NCBI GenBank assembly: GCA_000063505.1
Contig: CT971583.1
Coordinates: 2,139,918-2,203,917 of the forward strand
Length of the DNA stretch: 64,000 nt
DNA from: Synechococcus sp. WH 7803
Lineage (GTDB): Bacteria; Cyanobacteriota; Cyanobacteriia; PCC-6307; Cyanobiaceae
Direction of reading: 5' to 3'
The number at the start of each line of letters is the position of its first letter. The stretch's first letter is position 1. Both the position numbers and the translations under genes were made by a program. Below the pieces are notes generated by a model. It did not search any database, was not told where the DNA came from, and was given only the letters and a program-made list of their open reading frames with translations. This document shows positions 28,480 through 36,316 of this stretch, piece after piece.

Positions 28480-29592
28480 ATGCATCCCATGCTCAGCCGG
28501 AGTGTCCGTCTGACGATTGGGGCACTTTGCAGCGCCCTGCTGACAGCTGAATGCATTCCGATCAGCCAAGCCCAGGACCTCACGGCTGAGGCCACCGATC
28601 CGGTGGATGTGATCTGGTTCCCGAACCCTCCCTACGCCCTCAACGAGAAGGGGATCCCCGCAGGCTTTGAAATCGATCTGTGGCGGATGATTGCTGAAAG
28701 CCGGCAGATCCCTTACCGCATCCGCAAAGCCGACAGCTTTGAAGATCTCCTCGCCGCGATCAGCAGCAACCAGGCCGACTTAGCGATCTCAGGCGTGTTG
28801 ATCAATGAAAACCGCAGCAAAGCCTTTCGGTTTTCCTTTCCCACCGCGAGCAGTGATCTCAAGATCTACACCGTTAACAACGAGGAACCAACAGCCGTCA
28901 AATTACTTCGGGTTTTGTTGTCCAGGGAAGTGCTCCTGATCTTCCTGGGCTTGATCCTGATCGCCTGCATCTTTGCGCTGCCTGTTTGGATGATGGAGCG
29001 TCACCGGCCAGACCTGGCCGACGAACAGAAGCGCCATCAATTGGTTCTCATTCTTCAGAAAACCCTGTTGCTCTCTACAGACCACACAAAACGCACAAAA
29101 ACACGCCTCATCTCCATCGCATCACTGTTTGCCAGGGTTCTATTAACAGCCTATTTCGCCTCCTACATCCTCAAAGTCGCCAGCAGCGAACAACTGACCA
29201 AAAAACAAAACTTGATCGAAGAGATTAACTTTGAAACCCTTAAAGACACAACGTTTGCAGCGATTCCAGGCTATATCTAAACTTCAATCCTGAAAAGCAA
29301 CGGTGCCAAAACCATCGAATGCGATGTCGCAGAAACATGCATTCAGCTGCTCAAAACAGGACAGGCTGATGCCAGCCTCGACGACATGCTGACCATGCAA
29401 ACAACCTTGCCCCTGATGCAGGGAGCGAAGGTCTCCGCTGCTTCAGAGAAGCTCATGACGTTGTTCATGGCCTTTGCATTCTCAAAAAACTTCAGCAAAG
29501 ATCAGCGCGCTCTCGCCATCAATGACGCGATCGCCAGGAGCTATTACGACGGCACTCACGCGAAACTGAGCAGGATCTGGCTGCGGCCATGA
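28480..29592 (+). pseudogene. Ionotropic-glutamate-receptor-like / periplasmic-binding-protein channel, broken by in-frame TAA
   Basis: The frame encodes a signal peptide, substrate-binding lobe 1 (about residues 42-132, with SGVLINENRSKAFRFSFP), a membrane helix (150-171), a second helix (209-231) and the first part of lobe 2. It stops at TAA 29278-29280 (codon 267). The same frame continues without further stops to 29592 for another 103 residues that complete lobe 2. The plan is that of prokaryotic GluR0-type receptors, but the expected selectivity filter between helices is not seen: it reads TLLLSTDHTKRTK. Base composition here is AT-richer than in neighbouring genes. Probably a decayed gene. 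Confidence 0.8.
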
Positions 29593-29619
29593 GCCACGAG
29601 TCACGAGTCACTCATGGCC
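29585..29619. terminator. Inverted repeat between converging genes
   Basis: A perfect 9-base inverted repeat, GGCCATGAG (29585-29593) and CTCATGGCC (29611-29619), encloses a short tandem repeat of ACGAGTC. It lies between the receptor-like gene and the converging pseudouridine synthase. There is no T-run, so termination is only one possibility. Confidence 0.35.
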
Positions 29620-29637
29620 ATCCATTGACCTTGGCGC

Positions 29638-30639
29638 TTACGGGAACGACGATCGCCGCCTCAGCACCGCCAGCAGTTTGTCCATCACTGGTGGCAGCGG
29701 CGCTTCAAACAGCATCCGTTCCCGTGTGATCGGGTGATCCAGGCCCAGCTGAAACGCATGGAGGGCCTGTCCAGGCAGCTCAATGGGCAGCTTGCGGCAA
29801 CGGCTGTAGGTGGGGTCCCCCACCACCGGATGGTTCATATGCGCGCAATGCACGCGGATCTGATGGGTGCGGCCAGTATCGAGCTTGAAGCGCAGCAACG
29901 AGTAATCACCGAGTCGCTCCTGCAAGCTCCAGTGGGTGCAGGCGTAACGACCGTTCTCGCCACTGACCACCGCATATTTTTTGCGATCGGCGGGATGACG
30001 GCCGATCGCCCCCACGATCGTGCCGCTGTCTCCGGCCGGCACCCCATGCACCACGGCCAGGTACTCCCGTGAAGCGATGCGCTTTTGGATCTGCACCTGC
30101 AGCTTCACCAAGGCCTCCTGGGATTTAGCGATCACGATGCAGCCCGTGGTGTCTTTGTCGAGGCGGTGCACGATGCCTGGCCTGAGCTTGCCGCTGATCC
30201 CCGGCAAGTCGGGGCAGTGATGCAACAGGCCGTTCACCAGGGTGCCGTCCTTGTTGCCGGGGGCTGGGTGCACGGTGAGGCCGGCCGGCTTGTTGATCAC
30301 GATCAAGTGCTCGTCTTCGAAGAGCACATCCAGATCCATGGCCTCAGGCTTTAGGTAGGGCAGGGGCTCGGGTGGAGGCATCCAAAGCTGCACTTCATCG
30401 CCCTGGCGCAGGGGGGTTTTGGCTTTGCCGGTGTTGCCGTTCACCCGCACATAGCCGGCATCGATGAATTTCTGGATGCGGGCGCGGCTCTGCTCACTGC
30501 GCTGACTCACCAACCAGCGGTCCAAGCGCATCGGCAGTGGTTTGGGGTAGATCAGCGTCACCAGCTCGCCTTCCCCTTCACCGAAACTGCTCGTGAAGGT
30601 TTCCTCCGGCAGCGGCGGCCTGCGCCAGACAGGGCTCAT
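29638..30639 (-). CDS. RluA/RluD-family 23S rRNA pseudouridine synthase
   Basis: This 333-residue enzyme has an N-terminal S4 RNA-binding domain (about residues 38-95, LDRWLVSQRSEQSRARIQKF) and the RluA catalytic domain with the signature HRLDKDTTGCIVIAKS carrying the catalytic Asp. It isomerises uridines in 23S rRNA; the exact sites cannot be told. The start overlaps the ylqF stop (ATGA on the minus strand), implying coupled translation with that ribosome-assembly GTPase. Confidence 0.92.
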   Translation of the reverse strand: MSPVWRRPPLPEETFTSSFGEGEGELVTLIYPKPLPMRLDRWLVSQRSEQSRARIQKFIDAGYVRVNGNTGKAKTPLRQGDEVQLWMPPPEPLPYLKPEAMDLDVLFEDEHLIVINKPAGLTVHPAPGNKDGTLVNGLLHHCPDLPGISGKLRPGIVHRLDKDTTGCIVIAKSQEALVKLQVQIQKRIASREYLAVVHGVPAGDSGTIVGAIGRHPADRKKYAVVSGENGRYACTHWSLQERLGDYSLLRFKLDTGRTHQIRVHCAHMNHPVVGDPTYSRCRKLPIELPGQALHAFQLGLDHPITRERMLFEAPLPPVMDKLLAVLRRRSSFP

Positions 30640-31502
30640 GCCGGCAGCTCCAGGGCAATGCTGCCCAGGGCAGATTTCCGGAAATCATCGAGCAAGCGCT
30701 GAGCCATCCGCGCGGTATCTCCTGACGTGTGGCGCTCCGCCACCGCCTCCAGCCAAAAAACCGGATCCTGGGTGGCCCCTTCCAAAGGAACGCCGTAGCG
30801 GCTCTCCAGGAGGGCCAAGCCCACTCCTGAGGCCTCCTGCGGCTGTAAAGCCATCAGAAGATTCAGAAAGGCCTGGGCCACGAGCTCACCGTCATAAGCG
30901 GCCTGGCCGATGTCGTCACACAACGCCAGATGCAGCGCCGCTTGCTGGTCATCCAACCGCGGCGGCAGCACCCCGGGCGCATCGAGCAGGTCGAGGTCTT
31001 GGCCAAGACGCACCCAGCGCAGGGTGCGCGTCACTCCGGCACGCCGGGCACTGGCCACCACCTTCTGCTTCACCAAGCGGTTGATCAATGCCGACTTGCC
31101 CACATTGGGGAACCCCAAGGTGAGGGCCCGCACCGGCCGGGGGCGCATGCCGCGGTTGCGCCGCCGCTCGTTGAGCTGATCGCCGGCGCGAATCGCCGCC
31201 TGCTGCACCTGCTTCACACCGGTGCCGGCCTTGGCATCGCACCACACGGTGCGCTGGCCGCGGGCTTTAAACCAGGCTTCCCAAGCAACCCGAGCAGCCG
31301 GCGTGACCATGTCACGCCGGTTGATCACGAGGAGATGCTGCTTACCGCTGATCCAACGATTGAGGTGGGGATGCCCCGTTGCCAGGGGAATGCGCGCATC
31401 GCGCACCTCGATCACCAGATCCACCTTGTCGAGATTGCGCTTGAGCTGCTGCTCCGCTTTGGCGATGTGGCCCGGGTACCACTGAATCGGCGGTGAACTC
31501 AC
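30636..31502 (-). CDS. ylqF: Ribosome biogenesis GTPase YlqF/RbgA
   Basis: A circularly permuted GTPase of 288 residues that helps assemble the large ribosomal subunit. Order of motifs is permuted as expected: IEVRDARIP first, then NRRD (G4-like), then the P-loop GFPNVGKSALINRL and the DAPGVLPP G3. Start is GTG at 31502, which overlaps the stop of the universal stress protein gene (GTGA). The three genes USP-ylqF-rluD-like are thus coupled. Confidence 0.94.
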   Translation of the reverse strand: MSSPPIQWYPGHIAKAEQQLKRNLDKVDLVIEVRDARIPLATGHPHLNRWISGKQHLLVINRRDMVTPAARVAWEAWFKARGQRTVWCDAKAGTGVKQVQQAAIRAGDQLNERRRNRGMRPRPVRALTLGFPNVGKSALINRLVKQKVVASARRAGVTRTLRWVRLGQDLDLLDAPGVLPPRLDDQQAALHLALCDDIGQAAYDGELVAQAFLNLLMALQPQEASGVGLALLESRYGVPLEGATQDPVFWLEAVAERHTSGDTARMAQRLLDDFRKSALGSIALELPA

Positions 31503-31882
31503 GGCACCACCAACACAGGGCAGGGGGCCAACTGGATCACCCGCGACGCCGTGCTGCCGCTTTCAGATTGCAAATTCACACCCCGCGTTCCCATCACAAT
31601 CACATCCACATTCAACTCGTCGGCCACATCGCAGATCACGAACGCCGGCTTGCCTTCACGCTCCACCACATCGCAGGCGACCCCCGCCTGTTCGAAACGG
31701 GTTCTGGCCTCAGCCAGCAAGGTGGCCACCGCCTGATGGTCGTGCATCTCCGGCCGCTCGGGCTGAACCACCGACAGCACCACCAATCGGCTGTTGTGAC
31801 TGCGGGCCAACTCAAGGGCCTTCGCGGCGGTTTCCGCAGCCTCCCGGCTCTGATCAATCGGGAACAAAACGGTTTCAAACAT
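31499..31882 (-). CDS. Universal stress protein (UspA family)
   Basis: From ATG 31882 the protein is 127 residues, the normal size for a single Usp domain. It opens with [14 protein letters not shown] and closes with [23 protein letters not shown] followed by PCPVLVV; the G-2x-G-9x-G(S/T)-type nucleotide-binding signature is approximately present. An open frame further upstream runs into the pgk promoter region and the pgk coding region and is not needed. It is divergent from pgk with 100 bases between them. Confidence 0.9.
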   Translation of the reverse strand: MFETVLFPIDQSREAAETAAKALELARSHNSRLVVLSVVQPERPEMHDHQAVATLLAEARTRFEQAGVACDVVEREGKPAFVICDVADELNVDVIVMGTRGVNLQSESGSTASRVIQLAPCPVLVVP

Positions 31883-31982
31883 CGCGACGGCCTCCTGTAG
31901 ACAGCGCTCTATCAGTCCTAGCGCCGAGGGCAGGGAACTCGGGTTAACCTCACCCCGTTTTCCTACCGCACGACACAACCCC

Positions 31983-33191
31983 ATGGCGAAGCGTTCCCTG
32001 GCCAGCCTCAACGCCGGCGACCTGAGCGGCAAACGCGTTCTCGTGCGGGTTGATTTCAACGTGCCCCTGAACGATGCCGGTGCGATCACCGACGACACCC
32101 GCATCCGCGCCGCCCTGCCCACGATCAACGACCTGATCGGCAAAGGCGCCAAGGTGATTCTCTCGGCTCACTTCGGCCGTCCCAAGGGTCAGGTGAACGA
32201 CGCCATGCGCCTCACCCCCGTGGCCGCCCGCCTGAGCGAACTGCTGGGTAAGCCCGTGGCCAAGACCGACAGCTGCATCGGCCCTGACGCTGAAGCCAAG
32301 GTGGGCGCCATGGCCGATGGCGATGTGGTGCTGCTCGAGAACGTGCGCTTCTTTGCCGAGGAAGAGAAGAATGAAGCCGGTTTCGCTGAAAAGCTGGCTG
32401 GTCTGGCCGAGGTGTACGTGAACGACGCCTTCGGCGCCGCCCACCGCGCCCACGCCTCCACCGAGGGCGTGACCAAGTTCCTCAAGCCCGCCGTGGCCGG
32501 CTTCCTGATGGAGAAGGAGCTCCAGTACCTCCAAGGTGCTGTGGATGAGCCCAAGCGTCCCCTCGCCGCCATCGTGGGTGGCTCCAAGGTGAGCTCCAAG
32601 ATCGGCGTGCTCGAGGCCCTGATCGACAAGTGCGACAAGGTGCTGATCGGCGGCGGCATGATCTTCACCTTCTACAAAGCCCGTGGCCTCTCGGTGGGCA
32701 AGAGCCTGGTGGAAGAGGACAAGCTGGAACTGGCCAAGGAGCTGGAAGCCAAGGCCAAGGCCAAGGGCGTTGAGCTGCTGCTGCCCACCGATGTGGTGCT
32801 GGCCGACAACTTCGCCCCCGATGCCAACAGCCAGGTGGCTGATGTCACCGCCATCCCCGACGGCTGGATGGGTCTGGACATCGGTCCTGATGCGGTGAAG
32901 GTGTTCCAGGCCGCTCTGGCCGATTGTCAGACCGTGATCTGGAACGGCCCCATGGGCGTGTTCGAATTCGAGAAGTTCGCCACTGGCACCAACGCCATCG
33001 CCACCACCCTGGCGGAACTCAGCGCCAAGGGCTGCTGCACGATCATCGGCGGCGGTGACTCCGTGGCTGCTGTGGAGAAGGCCGGTCTGGCCGAGAAGAT
33101 GTCCCACATCTCCACCGGTGGCGGCGCCAGCCTCGAACTGCTGGAAGGCAAGGTGCTGCCCGGTGTGGCCGCCCTCAACGACGCTGCCTGA
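31983..33191 (+). CDS. pgk: Phosphoglycerate kinase
   Basis: This 402-residue enzyme phosphorylates 3-phosphoglycerate in the Calvin cycle and runs in reverse in glycolysis. Landmarks include [10 protein letters not shown], the substrate-binding HFGRPKG, ENVRFF, a nucleotide loop NGPMGVFE and the C-terminal GGGDSVAAV and [13 protein letters not shown]. Codon use is strongly biased to GC-ending codons as expected for a highly expressed gene. Its last 195 bases are duplicated, with two synonymous differences, at 38515-38710. Confidence 0.98.
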   Translation: MAKRSLASLNAGDLSGKRVLVRVDFNVPLNDAGAITDDTRIRAALPTINDLIGKGAKVILSAHFGRPKGQVNDAMRLTPVAARLSELLGKPVAKTDSCIGPDAEAKVGAMADGDVVLLENVRFFAEEEKNEAGFAEKLAGLAEVYVNDAFGAAHRAHASTEGVTKFLKPAVAGFLMEKELQYLQGAVDEPKRPLAAIVGGSKVSSKIGVLEALIDKCDKVLIGGGMIFTFYKARGLSVGKSLVEEDKLELAKELEAKAKAKGVELLLPTDVVLADNFAPDANSQVADVTAIPDGWMGLDIGPDAVKVFQAALADCQTVIWNGPMGVFEFEKFATGTNAIATTLAELSAKGCCTIIGGGDSVAAVEKAGLAEKMSHISTGGGASLELLEGKVLPGVAALNDAA

Positions 33192-33238
33192 TCCCGAGCT
33201 AGCAGACGGTTTCACCCCCTCCCAAACAAACCCAGGTC

Positions 33239-33265
33239 AGCCGCTCCCTCGGGGGCGGCTTTTTA
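33239..33265 (+). terminator. Rho-independent terminator of pgk
   Basis: An AGCCGCTCCC/GGGGGCGGCT stem with a tiny loop is followed by TTTTTATT, 48 bases after the pgk stop. It differs from the terminator (38733-38758) that follows the duplicated pgk tail. Confidence 0.85.
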
Positions 33266-33284
33266 TTGAGCGACATCACGGGGA

Positions 33285-33833
33285 TCAAGCTTTCAGCAAC
33301 AGGCCGAGCGACATCAACCCCGCGGCAGCGATCCAGCTGCCCGCCACACGCACCGCAATGCAAAAACTGGTGCTGCGGGTTGCCGCCACCTGAGCGCTGA
33401 TCAACACCGACAGCAGCGCGACGGCACTGACCACCCCCAACACATCCAGGGGCAACCCGCTCGACGCGGAGGGCATCGTGAACCCATTGATCAGACCGAA
33501 GAGCAATCCTGAGCCCGCCACAGTGAAGGCCAGCACCTGAACAGACAGGCGCAATGACAAGGCCACCAGCACACCCACCGAGGTGAACAACACGGTGGAG
33601 AGCAACGCCAGCGTGAGATCCAGGCCCCAACGCTGACCCACGGCAAGCCCAATCCACCAACTCAACGGCAGAAGCGTCAGCAGCAGGCGACCTCCCTGGG
33701 GGCCCTGTTGACCCGCGAGCAACGCCAGCCCAAGCACGAGCAACAGATCCGACGGCGTCAGAAACAGGTGAGCGATGCCGTCATAAAAGCCGCCGAATCC
33801 GGTCTGCATTAAGTGAGCGAAGAGCAGCGGCAT
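33285..33833 (-). CDS. HupE/UreJ-like membrane protein, last gene of cluster
   Basis: From ATG 33833 the protein has 182 residues and six hydrophobic segments. It opens with MPLLFAHLMQTGFGGFYDGIAHLFLTPSDLLLVLG; the GFYDGIAH motif is like the HP(V/L)(T/S)GxDH motif of HupE/UreJ proteins. The family is linked to nickel or cobalt uptake but also occurs in other settings. The start lies in a TGATG overlap with the stop of the upstream hupE. It is fifth of five coupled genes on this strand. Confidence 0.72.
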   Translation of the reverse strand: MPLLFAHLMQTGFGGFYDGIAHLFLTPSDLLLVLGLALLAGQQGPQGGRLLLTLLPLSWWIGLAVGQRWGLDLTLALLSTVLFTSVGVLVALSLRLSVQVLAFTVAGSGLLFGLINGFTMPSASSGLPLDVLGVVSAVALLSVLISAQVAATRSTSFCIAVRVAGSWIAAAGLMSLGLLLKA

Positions 33834-34432
33834 CACGCCCCTCCCACTTGAGCCAAAGACCAAACACCCACCACTGCGATCACGGCACCGACGACCTGAA
33901 GCAGGCGATGCCCCCAGGCCAGACGACGGGCTTCACCTAGGCCGATCCCCACCAGATGCAGCAAACCCGTGGCCCCGACAAACGCCAGGCTGAACAGCAG
34001 CGCATCGGCACCCTCCGGAAGCTCCACGCCATGGGCGTAACCGTGAAACAACGCAAACAGACCTACGAGCATGCCAGCTACCGCGAGCGGCAGGCGTTGC
34101 TGCAGCATCACCAACACCCCCAGCACCAGGGCCGACAGGGCAATGCCGGTCTCCACTCCTGGCAACGGCAGATCGAGCAGTCCCATGACGCCACCGAAGG
34201 CCATCACCATCGGAAAGGCCACGGGCAGCAGCCAGATCGCCGGCGCTCCCAACACCGCGCCCCAGAGTCCGACGGCCACCATCGCCACCACATGATCGAT
34301 GCCGGTCACGGGATGGAGCAGGCCAGCCATCACGCTGCCAGCTCCGCCTTCCGGCACGTGGGCCAAGGCAGCAGACGGGAGCAGTGACAGCAGAAGAGCC
34401 AGCAGCAACCAACGCCAACGCATCTCAAACAC
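33833..34432 (-). CDS. HupE/UreJ family protein (putative Ni/Co permease)
   Basis: The 199-residue protein has a signal-like first helix ending in ALAHVPEGG, then six hydrophobic segments. The family motif HPVTGIDHVVAM is near residue 41, and HGYAHGVELP is near residue 130. HupE and UreJ are believed to move nickel or cobalt for hydrogenase or urease maturation; nickel would also serve the Ni-superoxide dismutase of marine cyanobacteria, an inference. The start overlaps the previous gene by 8 bases. Confidence 0.8.
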   Translation of the reverse strand: MFEMRWRWLLLALLLSLLPSAALAHVPEGGAGSVMAGLLHPVTGIDHVVAMVAVGLWGAVLGAPAIWLLPVAFPMVMAFGGVMGLLDLPLPGVETGIALSALVLGVLVMLQQRLPLAVAGMLVGLFALFHGYAHGVELPEGADALLFSLAFVGATGLLHLVGIGLGEARRLAWGHRLLQVVGAVIAVVGVWSLAQVGGA

Positions 34433-35441
34433 CTCCTTTGATCAGGGACACCGTGGTCTCGATCGTCCAGTAAGCACCGGCACAACCGATAGTCCAGGCG
34501 GGCACGCGCCGGACCCAAACAGGCCAGCGGATCTGCAGCTGTCGGAACGCACGCTCAAGCGCGAGAACCAACACCACAAAAACGTCTTGACCAATCTCGA
34601 TGCCCACATTGAACAGCAACAGGGCAAGCAGTAGTTCGTGGTGCGGCAAGCCCAGCTCCGCCAGGCCTCGGGCATACCCGAAGCCGTGCAACAACCCGAA
34701 ACCACAGGCCACTACCCAAGGATGGCGGAGCGTGAAACTGGTCTGTCCACGCATAAAGCGCACCACTTCCGTACCGATAAACAAAATCGACAAGGCAATG
34801 GCCGCATTCAAGGGAGCGGCAGGCATCTGAACGATGCCGACGGCAGACACCGAAAGGGTGATGCTGTTGGCGAGTGTGAACGCCGTGACCGTTTTCAGCA
34901 GCATCCAGCCGTCACGAACAATCAGCACAAGACCCAGCAGCAGCAGCAGGTGGTCCACACCCAGCAGGATATGTTCGATGCCAAGGCGCAGATATGACCA
35001 GACCCCTGGCTGCTGATCGGCCTCGGAGGCGGTGGGAATGACCGCTTCGGGCTGCTCCGGCTGGATCAGCAGGGTCTGCAGGGCTTCCGTCTGCCACGGG
35101 CGCACCCGCAGCAGCACCTCCGTGCCGGCGGATGCCAACCCATCGATGCTGATCACGCGACCTTCCAAAGGCTCACGGCAGCTGAGCTTGGCCTTATACA
35201 CAAGGGCCGTTGCCTCCTGGCGGCTGACGGGTGCACCTTGCAGCGCACAGTCGTCTGGGAAGCGTGGTGCGATCGGAAGCCGTTGCCCCTGCAGCAGCGG
35301 CAACTTCCAGAGCACCTGATACGTGCTGGCACCGGTGGCCTGAAGTTCGAGAAACCCAGGGAAGAGGTCATGAGCTGAAACCAACCGCGGCATCAAGAGG
35401 GCCGCGACCATCAGCAATGGCAAGAGCACACGACGCACCAC
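34425..35441 (-). CDS. HupE/UreJ_2 family protein with N-terminal extracytoplasmic domain
   Basis: This 338-residue protein begins with a signal peptide (about 1-23, ending SAHDLFPG), has an extracytoplasmic beta-rich domain (about 25-145) and a membrane domain with six helices that starts at YLRLGIEHILLGVDHLLLLL. The HxxxGxDH motif in that helix and GLLHGFGYARGL further on are the HupE/UreJ_2 signatures; both contribute histidines that could bind metal. It lies two bases after the PpiC gene. Confidence 0.82.
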   Translation of the reverse strand: MVRRVLLPLLMVAALLMPRLVSAHDLFPGFLELQATGASTYQVLWKLPLLQGQRLPIAPRFPDDCALQGAPVSRQEATALVYKAKLSCREPLEGRVISIDGLASAGTEVLLRVRPWQTEALQTLLIQPEQPEAVIPTASEADQQPGVWSYLRLGIEHILLGVDHLLLLLGLVLIVRDGWMLLKTVTAFTLANSITLSVSAVGIVQMPAAPLNAAIALSILFIGTEVVRFMRGQTSFTLRHPWVVACGFGLLHGFGYARGLAELGLPHHELLLALLLFNVGIEIGQDVFVVLVLALERAFRQLQIRWPVWVRRVPAWTIGCAGAYWTIETTVSLIKGGV

Positions 35442-35443
35442 GG

Positions 35444-36316
35444 TCAGAACTGGGGCAACCGCACGCTGTATCGAGCCAGCAGATTGCGGTAATAGCTCTC
35501 TTTATGGTTTTGCCGCTGCACGTCTTGCCAGTCACGCAAGACGCCCTCGCGCACCTGATCCAGAGGCGGAAGCTCACCGGGGGTGATGGACGACACACGC
35601 ACCAGATGCATGCCGTAGGCCGAACTGATCGGACCGACCCAGCGGCCCTGAGGCTGTTGCTGCAGAGCGTCGGTGAAGGTAGTGCCGAACTGCGCCAGTA
35701 ATTCGCTGCGGCGCTCGCCTTGCCAACTCGCTGAGGCCATCGCCAGGGGATCCCCTAAGGAGGACGGATCAGCTGCCGCATCAGCCTGATTGAGCTCAAC
35801 CACCAACGCCTCGGCATCACGATTCAGCCGCTCACCCCGCCTGGAGGGATCGAGGAACACCTGCTGAAAGCTGAAGCGAGGCTCGCTGCTGAAACGTTCC
35901 GGGTGGGCCTCGAGATGCGCCTGCAGTTGCTGATCGCTGGGGGGTGTCAGTGGCTGCTCGCCATGGCTGACAAATTCCATTTTCTGGCGCAAACGGCGAC
36001 GCACGATCGTGTCGTTGCGATCCAACCCCAGGGCCATCGCCTCACGCACAAACACTTCCGTGCGCACGTGTTCATCGAACAAGCGCTCCAACTCCTGCTG
36101 CGAGGGGGGGCGTTGCCAGGTGCGGGCGAACGTCTGCACCATCGCCACCGCCTGGTCGTTGCTGACGACGATCTCCCTGTCCCCCTTGGGAGCCATGGCA
36201 TCCAAGACTCCCTGCAGGCCAAACAGGCCAGCACCGATGATCAGAAACGGAACGATCGGTTCCTGAACCAGCGTGCGCAATCGATCAGACCAACCCATCA
36301 GGAGGGGTTGTACCAA
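35444..36316 (-). CDS. Membrane-anchored PpiC-type peptidyl-prolyl isomerase (parvulin/SurA-like)
   Basis: The 290-residue protein has one N-terminal membrane anchor (about 18-40, EPIVPFLIIGAGLFGLQGVL), a SurA-like helical region (45-120) and a parvulin-like domain (about 140-250) with FSFQQVFLDPS and WVGPISSAYGMHLVRV. It probably folds proteins outside the cytoplasmic membrane. The gene overlaps the end of the DUF3604 gene by 19 bases and precedes the HupE/UreJ_2 gene by 2, so it likely serves the products of this cluster. Confidence 0.82.
   Translation of the reverse strand: MVQPLLMGWSDRLRTLVQEPIVPFLIIGAGLFGLQGVLDAMAPKGDREIVVSNDQAVAMVQTFARTWQRPPSQQELERLFDEHVRTEVFVREAMALGLDRNDTIVRRRLRQKMEFVSHGEQPLTPPSDQQLQAHLEAHPERFSSEPRFSFQQVFLDPSRRGERLNRDAEALVVELNQADAAADPSSLGDPLAMASASWQGERRSELLAQFGTTFTDALQQQPQGRWVGPISSAYGMHLVRVSSITPGELPPLDQVREGVLRDWQDVQRQNHKESYYRNLLARYSVRLPQF

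Noticed and set aside
31950-33215. Long open frame (421 codons) antisense to pgk
   Set aside because: It mirrors the strongly codon-biased pgk gene; the His/Gly-rich translation resembles no protein, and such shadows are expected opposite GC-ending codons.
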